From positions 92,743-156,742 of the forward strand of contig NZ_JABEDH010000006.1 in the NCBI RefSeq assembly GCF_029285175.1: a DNA stretch of 64,000 nt. Reading direction: 5' to 3'. The notes beneath the pieces were generated by a model. The model was given only the letters and a program-made list of their open reading frames with translations, had not been told where the DNA came from and made no database searches. This DNA comes from Sulfitobacter sp. M05 (GTDB lineage Bacteria > Pseudomonadota > Alphaproteobacteria > Rhodobacterales > Rhodobacteraceae). Shown in pieces: positions 19,101 to 27,117 of this stretch; the first letter of the stretch is position 1; every line of letters begins with the position of its first letter. A program made the position numbers and the translations under genes.

Positions 19101-19388
19101 GCCCAGCCCCGCAATGCTCGGCAGGCGTTCTTCAATCTCCAAAGCACTTACATAATGCCGGAAATCCAGATGCGTGACATCGTCAGATGCTGAAATATAA
19201 GCGGCCGTACCCCGAACCGTCAGGAGATAACTGTTCATCCGTTCGCGCAGCGCTTCGACATTGTCATCGACAATCCGCTGAAATTCCATCTCAGCAACCC
19301 GCCGTTCGTCCTGCACGTTTACCGAGTACGCAACGCCAGTTAGGGCCAAGCAAACAAAAACAAGGAAAATCTCCAACCGTGAAGCCAC
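16197..19388 (-). CDS. CHASE-PAS hybrid sensor histidine kinase with C-terminal receiver
   Basis: A 1063-residue membrane kinase starting at a GTG. Order: N-terminal membrane helix (about 5-23), a periplasmic CHASE-like sensor (about 60-290), a second helix (about 295-313, LSVLVAGLALTAFVVLIF), three PAS-type modules, HisKA with His712 (STVSHELRTPL), an HATPase domain (NLISNACKYSD, GGTGLGLNI), and a receiver with Asp998 (VVILDWGLPDG) and a Lys in MIKGRT. CHASE domains usually bind small ligands. The receiver requires an Hpt partner for onward transfer, and the Hpt gene at 13180 is the obvious one. It shares the strand of the PAS kinase and lies upstream of it. Confidence 0.9.
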   Translation of the reverse strand: MASRLEIFLVFVCLALTGVAYSVNVQDERRVAEMEFQRIVDDNVEALRERMNSYLLTVRGTAAYISASDDVTHLDFRHYVSALEIEERLPSIAGLGYSVQVPDAALDDFVRDTRAAGQPGFEIQRRSQSDPHFIVKYIEPEATNAKAVGLDISFSKERGLVLEEARDTGMPQITPPIQLVQEDRSLPGFVMLMPIYTDAGESGEESVFLGWVNAAFVAENLLQGLTLGQGELYSLQVFDKTATQDLLIFDGAEGKSDKGVYSAQQEFDQIGRTWVLSYNSTVAFDAALKSYQPLSVLVAGLALTAFVVLIFRNLQARADSLRNSALESGRQAQARAEENRSIVENAVISVLVLDVAGKVLVANQAAERCFGYTKDEMSRLHFDALTTEIDDPDENHNALGHTKNGRVLELDLQCNEWLTSDGEMRTTAIARDLTEQNKAQRELKGHKVLNDMALQGSEIGVFDVDLVTGLSEVSETWCRIMGYPDGCNGMNTQESFLSRIHPDDLPLLQKADLDCIEGRTERSTSEYRLKSVEGGWRWMRSDAVVVERDLDGKALRLIGTQSDVTELRRDRNALEASEAQFRQVLSSAPIGMALMDDTGKFRNVNKAFCHLTGRSEIALVNGVSLADLMPEEDRQELYKQITQMMQSGSATVYAAEHRILDGSQDERWGLVNVSWSFDKNVGGNLFIAQIIDITDQKKLDLIKGQFVSTVSHELRTPLTSIKGALGLLTASKDENLSQGQIRLIDIAGLNANRLTDIVNDILDLEKISSGEISFNFDDVDLTEVVETVVLEMTPFASTHANTLRVEVVEDDLSIFADVGRTKQILANLISNACKYSDNDSEVLIKAERLEETAIVYIQNTGPGVPESFKNRIFKAFSQADSSDTRAKGGTGLGLNITRQIVMRHGGKIGYKSTPNGLTVFWFTLPLSENSAHLEAPVEALPKAATGNKLSVLHVEDDADFAKVVAGALDEFATVSHATSGTAAKRLLRKTSPDVVILDWGLPDGRAQQLLDDICKLKPDVRVIGLSADTDLQSDPRLFSSMIKGRTDLAEVAAEVNRCHALAS

Positions 19389-19766
19389 TGCACACCCACA
19401 ACTCTAACCAGACAACTTAATCCCGGCCCATATTGAACCGATGCAACAATTTGATGCTGCTGATGATATATTGAGGATAGATAAGGACTATGAGCAAGAC
19501 GAGCAACAATAAATTCAAATATTGCGCGACTGTTCTAGTATTGATCTATTTATTTTTGTAAAATACTGCAAGGTACATACTATTCATGTATTGATATAAG
19601 AACCTCAAGAATTAACAGAAGGCAATCACAAGATTAGCTATGAGCTTTGACCTAACCGCAGAATAAATCAGCCAGAAATGAGACCCGCTGCTCCATTAAA
19701 GCGCGCCAAAATCTCTTATTTTCGACGACATCAGAGAATTCAACCCATCCGCCAAATGCCTTAGGG
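19389..19766. other. AT-rich gene-free spacer
   Basis: A 378-bp gap between the hybrid kinase start and the 3' end of the FDH accessory operon. It is clearly richer in A and T than its surroundings (about 19440-19640). No gene, hairpin with T-run or repeat stood out. It should contain the kinase promoter. Confidence 0.5.
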
Positions 19767-20255
19767 TCAGGACCCACCGCCATCCAGATCACCATGGACG
19801 GCGAACTGATCCAGCCCTGCATCACGCGGCGCAATCGTACGAAAGCTCTCTTTTACACCTGCTTCGGTCAGTTCCCGCGCCACCGTCAACAAGGTGTTGG
19901 CCTCCTGATCTTCGCAAAGCTCTGCCATATGGCGCAATTCATCTTCGGCTACTTGGGCCGCGGCCTCTACCGAGGGGGCACCATAGAGTTGCACAAAGTG
20001 TTCGGCCAAGGCCAATTTGAGCGCAGCAAATTCTGACGGCTCGATCTGTGTGACCGCCACAAAGGTCACCCGCCCGAAGGTCTCCGCTCCTAGCCAACCA
20101 TTTGAGAATGCTTGCCGCGCCTTGCCAGTCAGATCGGCCTGTGACCAATTGGAAAACTCAAATCCCCCCGCGATGCACCATTCGCCGGTGCAGGCCGGTT
20201 TGTGAAAGACATTCATGTCGCTTTCGTCAAAGTGAATTGCCCGTGCCAGCATCAT
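19767..20255 (-). CDS. DUF6505-like small protein of the formate dehydrogenase locus
   Basis: A 162-residue soluble protein that I match by overall appearance to the DUF6505 family, found next to FDH3-type formate dehydrogenase genes in alphaproteobacteria. Sequence points: RAIHFDESDMNVF near the start and FRTIAPRDAGLDQF near the end. No catalytic motif is visible. A GGAGG lies 9 nt before the ATG, and the gene starts next to the stop of the ligase-like gene, so it is the last member of the operon Fe-S protein, DUF6494, Mrp, ligase-like, this gene. Role unknown, probably FDH maturation. Confidence 0.65.
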   Translation of the reverse strand: MMLARAIHFDESDMNVFHKPACTGEWCIAGGFEFSNWSQADLTGKARQAFSNGWLGAETFGRVTFVAVTQIEPSEFAALKLALAEHFVQLYGAPSVEAAAQVAEDELRHMAELCEDQEANTLLTVARELTEAGVKESFRTIAPRDAGLDQFAVHGDLDGGGS

Positions 20256-20256
20256 A

Positions 20257-20961
20257 TCATTGGTCCTCCAGAAGACCGGTCAGCGGAAAAAGATGGGTGG
20301 TATCATCCGTGCGCAGCAACATACCGAACCGTTCATCCACCCCTAAAAACGTACCAGACACATCGTTGATTTTAGTATTTTCCCCAATACCATGCGCCAA
20401 CCCGCGCCACTCTTTATGCAGCGGGGCCGGACCGTCCTCCAGCCAGGTATTGATCGCCACAAGCGTGTGTTTGACCCAGGATTCCAGCAAATCTGCGGCG
20501 TTCACATCTGCGCAACCCTCCGCATAAAGCGCGGTCTGATCAGGTGTTTCACCCGGGGCATCGCTGGCCGGCCAAAGGGGCAATTGCAACCCAACCACCA
20601 ACCAATCCGGTTCGGCTTCGGGGTCTGTGCCACCAGATGCCATTCGCATCCGCCCGCAAGCCGCGCCGTTGATCCGCAAACCACCATCCCAGTCCAGATG
20701 TACTGCCACTTCTGGCGGTGCCAGCGCCCCCAATGCATTTTGAAACCCCACGGCGCAAAGCGGCATCATTGCAACCGCATCGGCCAAGACAACATCCGGC
20801 GCAAAAACCAGTGCCGCCTGCAAATCATTGGCCCCCAGATTATACACCACCAACCCGGCATCACAGCCCCGCGTGGCCTCGACACAGGCTTTGTCGAACG
20901 GGTCAACATGCCCTTCAACGGACAGCCCGCTAAACAACGGTGGAAAGCTGGGAACGCTCAT
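20257..20961 (-). CDS. biotin/lipoate-protein-ligase-like protein (DUF4444 type)
   Basis: A 234-residue protein with the central fold of biotin/lipoate protein ligases and a short C-terminal beta-rich domain (GVDERFGMLLRTDDTTHLFPL) of the DUF4444/BPL_C kind. The ligase core is recognisable at HLDWDGGLRINGAACGRM, which lines up with the WPND-x-x-x-x-GKK-x-x-G region of BirA. The lysine that contacts the adenylate is missing here (GAAC). It may therefore bind rather than transfer a cofactor. It overlaps the Mrp gene by 4 bp, so it belongs to the FDH support operon. Confidence 0.7.
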   Translation of the reverse strand: MSVPSFPPLFSGLSVEGHVDPFDKACVEATRGCDAGLVVYNLGANDLQAALVFAPDVVLADAVAMMPLCAVGFQNALGALAPPEVAVHLDWDGGLRINGAACGRMRMASGGTDPEAEPDWLVVGLQLPLWPASDAPGETPDQTALYAEGCADVNAADLLESWVKHTLVAINTWLEDGPAPLHKEWRGLAHGIGENTKINDVSGTFLGVDERFGMLLRTDDTTHLFPLTGLLEDQ

Positions 20962-22013
20962 GCCTTGCCCATCTCGATCAGGGATTTGGCGACGCTGCGA
21001 AACGCCTGCGCCTGTGCGGTTTCCGGCTTCGACACGACAATCGGCGCGCCCCCATCCGCCGCCAGACGGATATCCAGATGCAGCGGAATTTCCGCCAACA
21101 AAGGCACACCCAGCTTTTCGGCTTCGGATTTAACGCCACCATGGCCAAATACATGTTCCTCATGGCCGCATGCAGAACAAATATGGGTGCTCATGTTCTC
21201 GATCATCCCGATGATCGGCGTGCCCATCTGGTTGAACATGTCGATCCCCTTGCGGGCATCCAGCAGCGCAACATCTTGCGGCGTCGAGACAATGATCGCA
21301 CCGTCCAGTTGCGCCTTTTGCGCCAGCGTCATTTGCACGTCCCCGGTGCCGGGGGGCAGATCAACGATCAGAACGTCAAGCGCGCCCCATTGCACCTGTG
21401 TCAACATCTGTTGCAAGGCCCCCATCAACATCGGACCGCGCCAAACCACGGCCTGATCATCGTTGGTCATCAAACCGATGGACATCATCGTGACACCAAA
21501 GTTGCGCAGCGGCAAAATCAGCTTGCCGTCAGGGCTTTGCGGGCGGCCAGACACGCCCAGCATCCGCGGCTGTGACGGCCCGTAAACATCCGCATCCAAC
21601 ATGCCGACACGCCGGCCTTCAGCGGCAAGCGCACATGCCAGATTTGCCGCAACAGTGGATTTTCCAACCCCACCCTTGCCCGACGCAATGGCAATAATGC
21701 GGTCCACACCCGGCACCTTCTCCGGCCCTGCAGGTTCTGCCTTGCGCCCCGCCTTCAAATCCGGCGGCGGAGTCGGCTTGCTGTGGGCTGTCATCACAAT
21801 AGACACAGCGGATGCACCCAATGCCGCCAGCGCCGCCTCCGCTTCGACCTTGGCCGCCATAAACGGGTCTGGGCTGTCGACTTCCATCACGAACCGCACC
21901 GAATTATCATCGACATTCAATGCGCGGACCAACCCGGCCTCGACCAGATCAACACCCGAAGGCGCTTTGATTTCTTTCAGGCAGGCAAGAACTGCTTCGC
22001 GGGTCAGAGACAT
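20958..22013 (-). CDS. mrp: Mrp/ApbC/NBP35-family P-loop ATPase, Fe-S carrier
   Basis: A 351-residue protein: an N-terminal MIP18-like domain (about 1-85), then a deviant Walker A P-loop GKGGVGKST, the family block DADVYGPSQPRMLG, and VDLPPGTGDV. The C-terminal CSACG pair holds a bridging 4Fe-4S cluster in this family. Such proteins carry and deliver iron-sulfur clusters in the cytoplasm. Here it sits between DUF6494 and the ligase-like gene in the operon that faces the formate dehydrogenase genes, which suggests cluster delivery to FDH or to the multi-cluster protein upstream. Confidence 0.9.
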   Translation of the reverse strand: MSLTREAVLACLKEIKAPSGVDLVEAGLVRALNVDDNSVRFVMEVDSPDPFMAAKVEAEAALAALGASAVSIVMTAHSKPTPPPDLKAGRKAEPAGPEKVPGVDRIIAIASGKGGVGKSTVAANLACALAAEGRRVGMLDADVYGPSQPRMLGVSGRPQSPDGKLILPLRNFGVTMMSIGLMTNDDQAVVWRGPMLMGALQQMLTQVQWGALDVLIVDLPPGTGDVQMTLAQKAQLDGAIIVSTPQDVALLDARKGIDMFNQMGTPIIGMIENMSTHICSACGHEEHVFGHGGVKSEAEKLGVPLLAEIPLHLDIRLAADGGAPIVVSKPETAQAQAFRSVAKSLIEMGKA

Positions 22014-22205
22014 TTATGCGCCTTCAATCTTGCCGGTAACGACATGTTCAAGGTCCACACCATCAATGGTCAACACCATCTTTGCTTCAAAGCTCTGGCC
22101 CGAGGTATCCCCCGCCTTGCGCATCGCTTCTTCAATCGCCTGCTGGGATGTCACACCAACCTGTTTAAGAAATTTGCGCATCGACATGTTGAAATCTTCA
22201 CTCAT
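22014..22205 (-). CDS. DUF6494-like small protein
   Basis: A 63-residue protein (SMRKFLKQVGVTSQQAIEEA, ending LEHVVTGKIEGA) that I match by appearance to the DUF6494 family. The ATG at 22205 has an AGGGGA element about 10 nt upstream; a GTG one codon earlier is possible. Its stop abuts the Mrp start. The conserved placement beside Mrp suggests a helper in cofactor handling; no motif reveals the chemistry. Confidence 0.65.
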   Translation of the reverse strand: MSEDFNMSMRKFLKQVGVTSQQAIEEAMRKAGDTSGQSFEAKMVLTIDGVDLEHVVTGKIEGA

Positions 22206-22288
22206 CACATAGTCCCCTGAATTACCTGAAATGTTGACGCCGCGACCCTAACGCTCCTAGGCTGGGGCGCAAGATTGGAGCCGTTGGA

Positions 22289-23014
22289 ATGTGGAAACAA
22301 ATCGCTCTGTGCGTCAGCCTGCTGGCCGCGCCACTGGCGGCTCAGGAAAAAAGTTTCAGTCTGCAACTGCCCCAATCCCTGAGCGAAACAGGATTTGCCA
22401 ACCACTTGTTGCCACGCTTTTCCCTGAAAACTGGCATCCGGATTACCCGCGTGCCGCAAGACGCGGATGTCACCATCGGCCACACCGGCACACCGGTTTT
22501 TCGCGGCGGCGGCACCCTTTGGCATCTGTCGCAAACCGACGCGCCCTATACGAATGTGTTCAGGGATTGGCTCATGTCCGACATCGGCAAACGCACCATC
22601 GAAGCTTTCGCACCGCAAGGCGTACCCCTGTTCAGCGCGCAGGTTGCGACAACGGCGGAAAGTGACCCCCTGGCCCTGACCGGCGATACGGTTCTGGGCG
22701 AAACCGTCAGCCTTGAACGCTGCGGGCGCTGCCATGTGGTGAACGACAGCAACCGGATGAAGGCCATCGGTTCGACCCCATCGTTTGCCTTGCTGCGCAG
22801 CTTTGACGACTGGCAAGAGCGGTTCGAAACATTCTTCCTGCGCAAACCCCATCCTGCCTTTACTCAGGTGGCCGATGTCACCAGCGCCTTTGCGGCCAAC
22901 CGGCCCCCGCCCATCGCACCGATAGAGGTGACCCTGAACGATATTGCAGCAATCGTCAGCTTTGTTGCCTTGATCGACGCTGCCGATCTGGGTGCGCCGC
23001 TCCAATCTCAATGA
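22289..23014 (+). CDS. periplasmic c-type cytochrome with a shrunken TupA-like binding domain
   Basis: A 241-residue exported protein. A signal peptide covers about residues 1-18 (MWKQIALCVSLLAAPLAAQ). Residues about 25-125 look like a pared-down tungstate-binding protein. ETGFANHLLPRFSLKTGIRI parallels NSGLSDVLLPEIKSDTGLEV of the TupA encoded at 34002, and FRDWLMSDIGKRTIEAF parallels the TupA C-terminus. A single heme-c site CGRCH (Cys145-His149) follows. The gene points right while its neighbours point left, and it overlaps the end of the Fe-S protein gene by 7 bp. It may pass electrons or sense metal at the FDH; both are guesses. Confidence 0.7.
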   Translation: MWKQIALCVSLLAAPLAAQEKSFSLQLPQSLSETGFANHLLPRFSLKTGIRITRVPQDADVTIGHTGTPVFRGGGTLWHLSQTDAPYTNVFRDWLMSDIGKRTIEAFAPQGVPLFSAQVATTAESDPLALTGDTVLGETVSLERCGRCHVVNDSNRMKAIGSTPSFALLRSFDDWQERFETFFLRKPHPAFTQVADVTSAFAANRPPPIAPIEVTLNDIAAIVSFVALIDAADLGAPLQSQ

Positions 23015-24954
23015 TCCTTACGCTTGGAGAAGTAATCCTCAGAGGTGCGCACCTGTGGACGCGCGCCGCCCTGAAACGGATTGCCGCTGGAATGAAACTG
23101 CGCCTGAATGCGGCAGTTATCACACATCTGGATCATCTTGGCGGCTTCCGAATTTGCAAACATCGCATGTTTACCTGCCAGCTTTTCAGTGATCCTTTCC
23201 ACGGTGGATTTCACACCAAACAACCCGCCGCATTCGATACAGGCAAATGGTTCCTCTTCGTGCAGCACCCGCTGGGTAAAGGCCGCATCAGTCAAATCCA
23301 TCTGCGGTTTTAACGTAATCGCATTTTCGGGGCAGATATTGCTACACAGACCGCATTGCAGGCAGGCATCCTCCTGAAAGCGCAGCTGCGGCATGTCTGG
23401 ATTATCGGCCAAGGCCCCCGACGGGCAAAGCGACACACAAGACAGGCACAACGTACAGGCGTCAGTATCCACCAGAACGGCCCCGTATGGCGCATTTTCC
23501 GGCAAGGCCACCAGCGTCGCATCGGGTTGCAACGCCTTGGCCGCCAGCCGCGCCACCTGACGACGCGCGCCGATTGGCAGCACTGGATCACAGGACACCG
23601 GTGCTGGACCCTGCGCATAAAGCAGATCACATAGCCCGTCAGGATCAACCGGGTGCAACAACAGCACAGCCCGCGCGCCAGACAGGGCATCCGCCAAAAC
23701 CGCCTGTGCTTCTATGACCTCCCCCTCTGCTTTGGGGGACATCAGAATATTGACCTGTTCAAATCCGCAGGCCAAGGCCGCCAACATCTCTGCATGGCCA
23801 AAACCGGACAGGGCATCGACCTCAAGCGGGATAACCCGCGCCGGCAAACCCCGCCCGAAACGTGCGGCCAGTGCAATCATTTCGGCCCCGAAACCGCCAT
23901 CATGCACCAACAGCTGCGCCTGTGCGCCGCCCGCCTTACGATAGGTCGAAGCCAGCAAAGACATCCGGCGAAACAGCGTATCAACCGGCGGCGCATCATA
24001 GCTGATCGCCCCCGAGGGGCAGACCGCAGAACAAGAGCCGCAACCGGCGCAGATCATCGGGTCAATCGCCACATGTTCACCGGCGGAGAGGATGGCACCG
24101 GTCGGGCACACATTCAGACAGTTGGAACAGGCCGGCTGTTCGGCGCGGCTGTGAGCGCAAAGGCTGGGTTCCAGCCGGACATACAGCGGTTTCTCAAAGG
24201 TGCCGATGCTTTGCGACGCTGCCAGAACAGCCTGCGCAACCGCCGGCGGATGCTGCGGATCGGCACGCAGATACCCTTCGCGTTTCTCAGGGGCAGGAAA
24301 CAGGGCCAGCCCACCACTCAGGTCCAGAATAATATCGCACTCCGACACGGCACCACTTTGCGGCGCGCCCAGCTCAAAGGCACCACGCCCGCCAAGAGTC
24401 AGTTGTTGCAGCCCGTCGAAATGCACCGTGAACCCACCCAATGCACCGCTTGCACGGCGTATTTTTCCAACCACACAGTCAAACCGACGGTCAGTCGGAA
24501 TCTGATCCGCCGAACTCAACAAAACCGTCACTGCCAATGTATCGCAAAGATCCGTTGCCGCCTTTACGGCTGCATCACCCCCGATGATCAAACATGTACC
24601 TTCGGAAATCACATCAACGGAACGGCCAGTCTGCACCGACATCGCGGCTTCGGCGGCAAGTGCTGCCATCTTGGGCGTGGCATCCCCTTCGCCCCAACCG
24701 GCCCGGTCCCGCAGATCAACAAATTGCGGAATTTCCGCGTCCACTTCTTCGGCAAGCTCTTCAAATCGCTGACGTTCTTGTTGACAGGCCAGCACCGCAT
24801 CGCCCTGCGCTATCTCCTGCGCAGCGGCATCAATCTGCATGCCACACAGGTTGGTGTAGACCTTTGAACAAGCAAGCCCCGTCATATTGGAAAGCGCATC
24901 GGAATCAAGGTGTTGCGACCCCAGACAATCACATAGAACAAGTTTCTTCGACAT
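23008..24954 (-). CDS. multi-cluster 4Fe-4S ferredoxin-type protein
   Basis: A 648-residue cytoplasmic protein (ATG at 24954 after GGGGGGC; a longer frame from 24984 is less likely). Four ferredoxin motifs are visible: CSNCLNVCPTGAI, CAGCGSCSAVCPSGAI, CTLCLSCVSLCPSGAL and CLQCGLCSNICPENAI. Late extra pairs CIECGG and CDNCRI follow. There is no signal peptide or membrane segment. It is the first gene of the leftward FDH support operon and divergent from the structural genes. By analogy it could be an electron carrier or a scaffold for assembling the formate dehydrogenase. Confidence 0.85.
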   Translation of the reverse strand: MSKKLVLCDCLGSQHLDSDALSNMTGLACSKVYTNLCGMQIDAAAQEIAQGDAVLACQQERQRFEELAEEVDAEIPQFVDLRDRAGWGEGDATPKMAALAAEAAMSVQTGRSVDVISEGTCLIIGGDAAVKAATDLCDTLAVTVLLSSADQIPTDRRFDCVVGKIRRASGALGGFTVHFDGLQQLTLGGRGAFELGAPQSGAVSECDIILDLSGGLALFPAPEKREGYLRADPQHPPAVAQAVLAASQSIGTFEKPLYVRLEPSLCAHSRAEQPACSNCLNVCPTGAILSAGEHVAIDPMICAGCGSCSAVCPSGAISYDAPPVDTLFRRMSLLASTYRKAGGAQAQLLVHDGGFGAEMIALAARFGRGLPARVIPLEVDALSGFGHAEMLAALACGFEQVNILMSPKAEGEVIEAQAVLADALSGARAVLLLHPVDPDGLCDLLYAQGPAPVSCDPVLPIGARRQVARLAAKALQPDATLVALPENAPYGAVLVDTDACTLCLSCVSLCPSGALADNPDMPQLRFQEDACLQCGLCSNICPENAITLKPQMDLTDAAFTQRVLHEEEPFACIECGGLFGVKSTVERITEKLAGKHAMFANSEAAKMIQMCDNCRIQAQFHSSGNPFQGGARPQVRTSEDYFSKRKDH

Positions 24955-25279
24955 GAAAACGCCCCCCTTGATACGGCCCAACAAAGGCGCGCCCGTCAGG
25001 CTAGCCGTGATTCACCCGCGGCGTAAACCATGTTTTGCCCTTTGCCGTCATCCGCGAAAATGCTGCGCTCGCAAAAGAAATTTTTTCAAAAATCGCCAAG
25101 TTGCCAAAAACGGACTTCCAGCCCCCAATCCAGCACGCTATTGCCCCGATTCCGGAATATCCGTTCTTGCTGCACCGCCGAAAGGCGCGCGGCGGTTCGG
25201 GTTTGCGGTAAAAATCACTTTGTCTTTGCGTCACCGTCGGTCACACTCAGGACATGCTCTAGAAAACTCCGGGGGTCGT
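24955..25279. promoter_or_regulatory. divergent promoter region of the two FDH operons
   Basis: A 325-bp non-coding gap between the leftward Fe-S protein gene and the rightward DUF3305 gene. It must contain promoters for both operons. The middle (about 25076-25110) is AT-rich with a run of T. I found no clear operator, sigma-54 or FNR-type box by eye. Confidence 0.4.
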
Positions 25280-25840
25280 TTGACCGAAAGTTCACGAAAG
25301 TCTGTTTCGCTTCCGCTCGGCATTGTGATCCGCAAAGTGCCCGGTGTGACACGATGGGCATCGCACGTCTGGCAGGCGGTTGCGGTTTTGCCCGGTGCCA
25401 CTGATGCTGCATGGAAAGAGCTGCGCCGCGACGGCGATGCCGTGGAGTATCACGCCACCACCCTGCCGCTTGAACTGTTTCGCACCGATACCGAAGCTTA
25501 TCTGCACGGGCTGTCCGCCAAGGTACCCGCAATCTATGTAGTGATGCGCGAAACCGGCAGGCCGCACCCGCTTGAGGTGGTATTGGCCACCGCCTCCCCC
25601 TACGAGGCGCAGGATTATGCCGACACTGGCGAGGAACTGGTTGAGAAGGTTCCAATGCCCGAGGGGCTGATCGCCTGGGTTCGGGACTATGTCGAAAAGC
25701 ATCACGAGGACGAGGTGTTCGTGAAACGGCGTCGCGACAAATCCCGCGTCGATCACCAGCAGGACGGCATCGGCGATGCCCGCATCCGCCAGACCGCAGA
25801 CGTCTATCGCGCCCCTTCCAAAAAGGCTGCACTGCAATGA
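25280..25840 (+). CDS. DUF3305 domain protein, FDH accessory
   Basis: About 186 residues. The conserved opening SLPLGIVIRKVPGVTRWASH and the following AVAVLPGA are typical of DUF3305, a family linked to periplasmic formate dehydrogenase genes. The start is taken at a TTG after GGGGG because no ATG or GTG lies close to the domain; the frame itself is open much further upstream. Its stop overlaps the DUF3306 start by 4 bp. It is first in the rightward FDH operon and has no known activity. Confidence 0.75.
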   Translation: MTESSRKSVSLPLGIVIRKVPGVTRWASHVWQAVAVLPGATDAAWKELRRDGDAVEYHATTLPLELFRTDTEAYLHGLSAKVPAIYVVMRETGRPHPLEVVLATASPYEAQDYADTGEELVEKVPMPEGLIAWVRDYVEKHHEDEVFVKRRRDKSRVDHQQDGIGDARIRQTADVYRAPSKKAALQ

Positions 25841-26457
25841 GTGGCAATGATTTCTGGGCCCGTCGCAAGGCCGCCGTTCTGGCCGAAGAAAAAACGGCCA
25901 AGCGCGCTTTGGAACAACAAGCGCTACACCAAGAGCAAGCGGCATTAGAAGAGAAATCCGATGCCGATATCCTTGCCGAGTTGGACCTGCCCGATCCTGA
26001 CCAATTACAAATGGGTGATGATTTTTCGGCGTTCATGGCCAAGGCCGTGCCGGACAGAATCCGCCGGCGTGCGTTGCGCACGCTTTGGCGGTCGAACCCG
26101 GTTCTGGCAAATGTGGATATGCTGGTCGATTACGGCGAGGATTTCACCGACTCTGCATTGGTCGTTGAAAACATGCAGACCGCCTATCAGGTCGGCAAGG
26201 GCATGTTGAAACACATCGAAGAAATGGCCCGTCAGGCAGAAGAACAAGAGACCCCGCCGCAGGTGCAGGCACACGAACCCGATGACGCACCCGCATCACA
26301 AGACGATCCGGATTTGAGCGATGCACCAGTCGCGGCACAGGCCGCATCTACGACCATCGCACCGGTTGACGCATCAATGGAGGATGCAGATGATATTCAT
26401 CCCGAAGCAACGCCGCGCAGAATGAAATTCACAATACTTAAGGAGGGCGCCGCGTGA
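25837..26457 (+). CDS. DUF3306 domain protein, FDH accessory
   Basis: A 206-residue, acidic, partly coiled-coil protein. It opens MSGNDFWARRKAAVLAEE and has the family core LRTLWRSNPVLANVDMLVDYGEDF. The C-terminal third is low-complexity, rich in Ala, Asp and Glu. Members are found with DUF3305 in formate dehydrogenase operons. It overlaps DUF3305 and the TorD-type chaperone gene by 4 bp at each end, showing tight translational coupling. Role in assembly is inferred. Confidence 0.8.
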   Translation: MSGNDFWARRKAAVLAEEKTAKRALEQQALHQEQAALEEKSDADILAELDLPDPDQLQMGDDFSAFMAKAVPDRIRRRALRTLWRSNPVLANVDMLVDYGEDFTDSALVVENMQTAYQVGKGMLKHIEEMARQAEEQETPPQVQAHEPDDAPASQDDPDLSDAPVAAQAASTTIAPVDASMEDADDIHPEATPRRMKFTILKEGAA

Positions 26458-27059
26458 CCACTATCGAAGACACAAAGATCCCTTCCGAAGACCGCTTGCG
26501 CGCCGATCTGTACAATTTCCTTGGCCTGTTGTTGTCAGGACCACCGGGGCAAATTTTGCTGGATCAATGCGCGGGCCTGACCGGCGACGCCAGTGATCTG
26601 GGCAAGGCCATTGGCAGCCTGTCGCGAGTCGCAGGCGTGTGCAAACCCGCCAAGGTTGAAAGCGAATTCAACGCTCTGTTTGTCGGGCTGGGCCGGGGCG
26701 AGTTGTTGCCCTATGCCAGCTATTACCTAACGGGGTTTCTGAACGAAAAACCATTGGCCAGCCTGCGTACGGATATGGCGATGCGCGGCATGACCCGCTC
26801 GCCCAACGTCTATGAACCCGAAGACAACATCGCGTCACTGATGGAAATGATGGGCGGCATGATCGTTGGGCGTTTCAGCACCCCTGCAACGCTGGCCGAC
26901 CAAAAGGTGTTCTTCAACAGACATATCGCACCATGGGCCGGACATTTCTTTTCTGACCTCGAAGCGGCGAAAAACTCGGTGCTTTATGCTTCCGTGGGCA
27001 GCGTCGGACGGGCGTTCATGGAAATCGAACGCGAAGCATTCAGAATGACAGCGGCCTGA
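26454..27059 (+). CDS. TorD/DmsD-family molybdo/tungsto-enzyme chaperone
   Basis: A 201-residue all-helical protein with the TorD-type block YASYYLTGFLNEKPLASL followed by EPEDNIASLMEMMGGMI. These chaperones hold the apo-enzyme, shield its twin-arginine signal and help insert the pterin cofactor before export. Its client is presumably the formate dehydrogenase catalytic subunit 366 bp downstream, which has a twin-arginine leader. A start/stop overlap couples it to DUF3306. Confidence 0.85.
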   Translation: MTTIEDTKIPSEDRLRADLYNFLGLLLSGPPGQILLDQCAGLTGDASDLGKAIGSLSRVAGVCKPAKVESEFNALFVGLGRGELLPYASYYLTGFLNEKPLASLRTDMAMRGMTRSPNVYEPEDNIASLMEMMGGMIVGRFSTPATLADQKVFFNRHIAPWAGHFFSDLEAAKNSVLYASVGSVGRAFMEIEREAFRMTAA

Positions 27060-27117
27060 TCGGGGCCGCGTTTAACCGGCGGGGATGCCCGCCAACACAA
27101 GGGAGGGAGACATCCCC

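Noticed and set aside
12130..19603. The 13-mer TTGATATAAGAAC at 12130-12142 and again at 19591-19603
   Set aside because: By simple counting many 13-mer pairs are expected by chance in 64 kb, and the two sites are not placed alike relative to genes.
24887..25279. Long upstream extension of the DUF3305 frame
   Set aside because: It runs through the start of the divergent Fe-S protein gene and shows no similarity to the domain; a TTG at 25280 with GGGGG upstream fits the family start.
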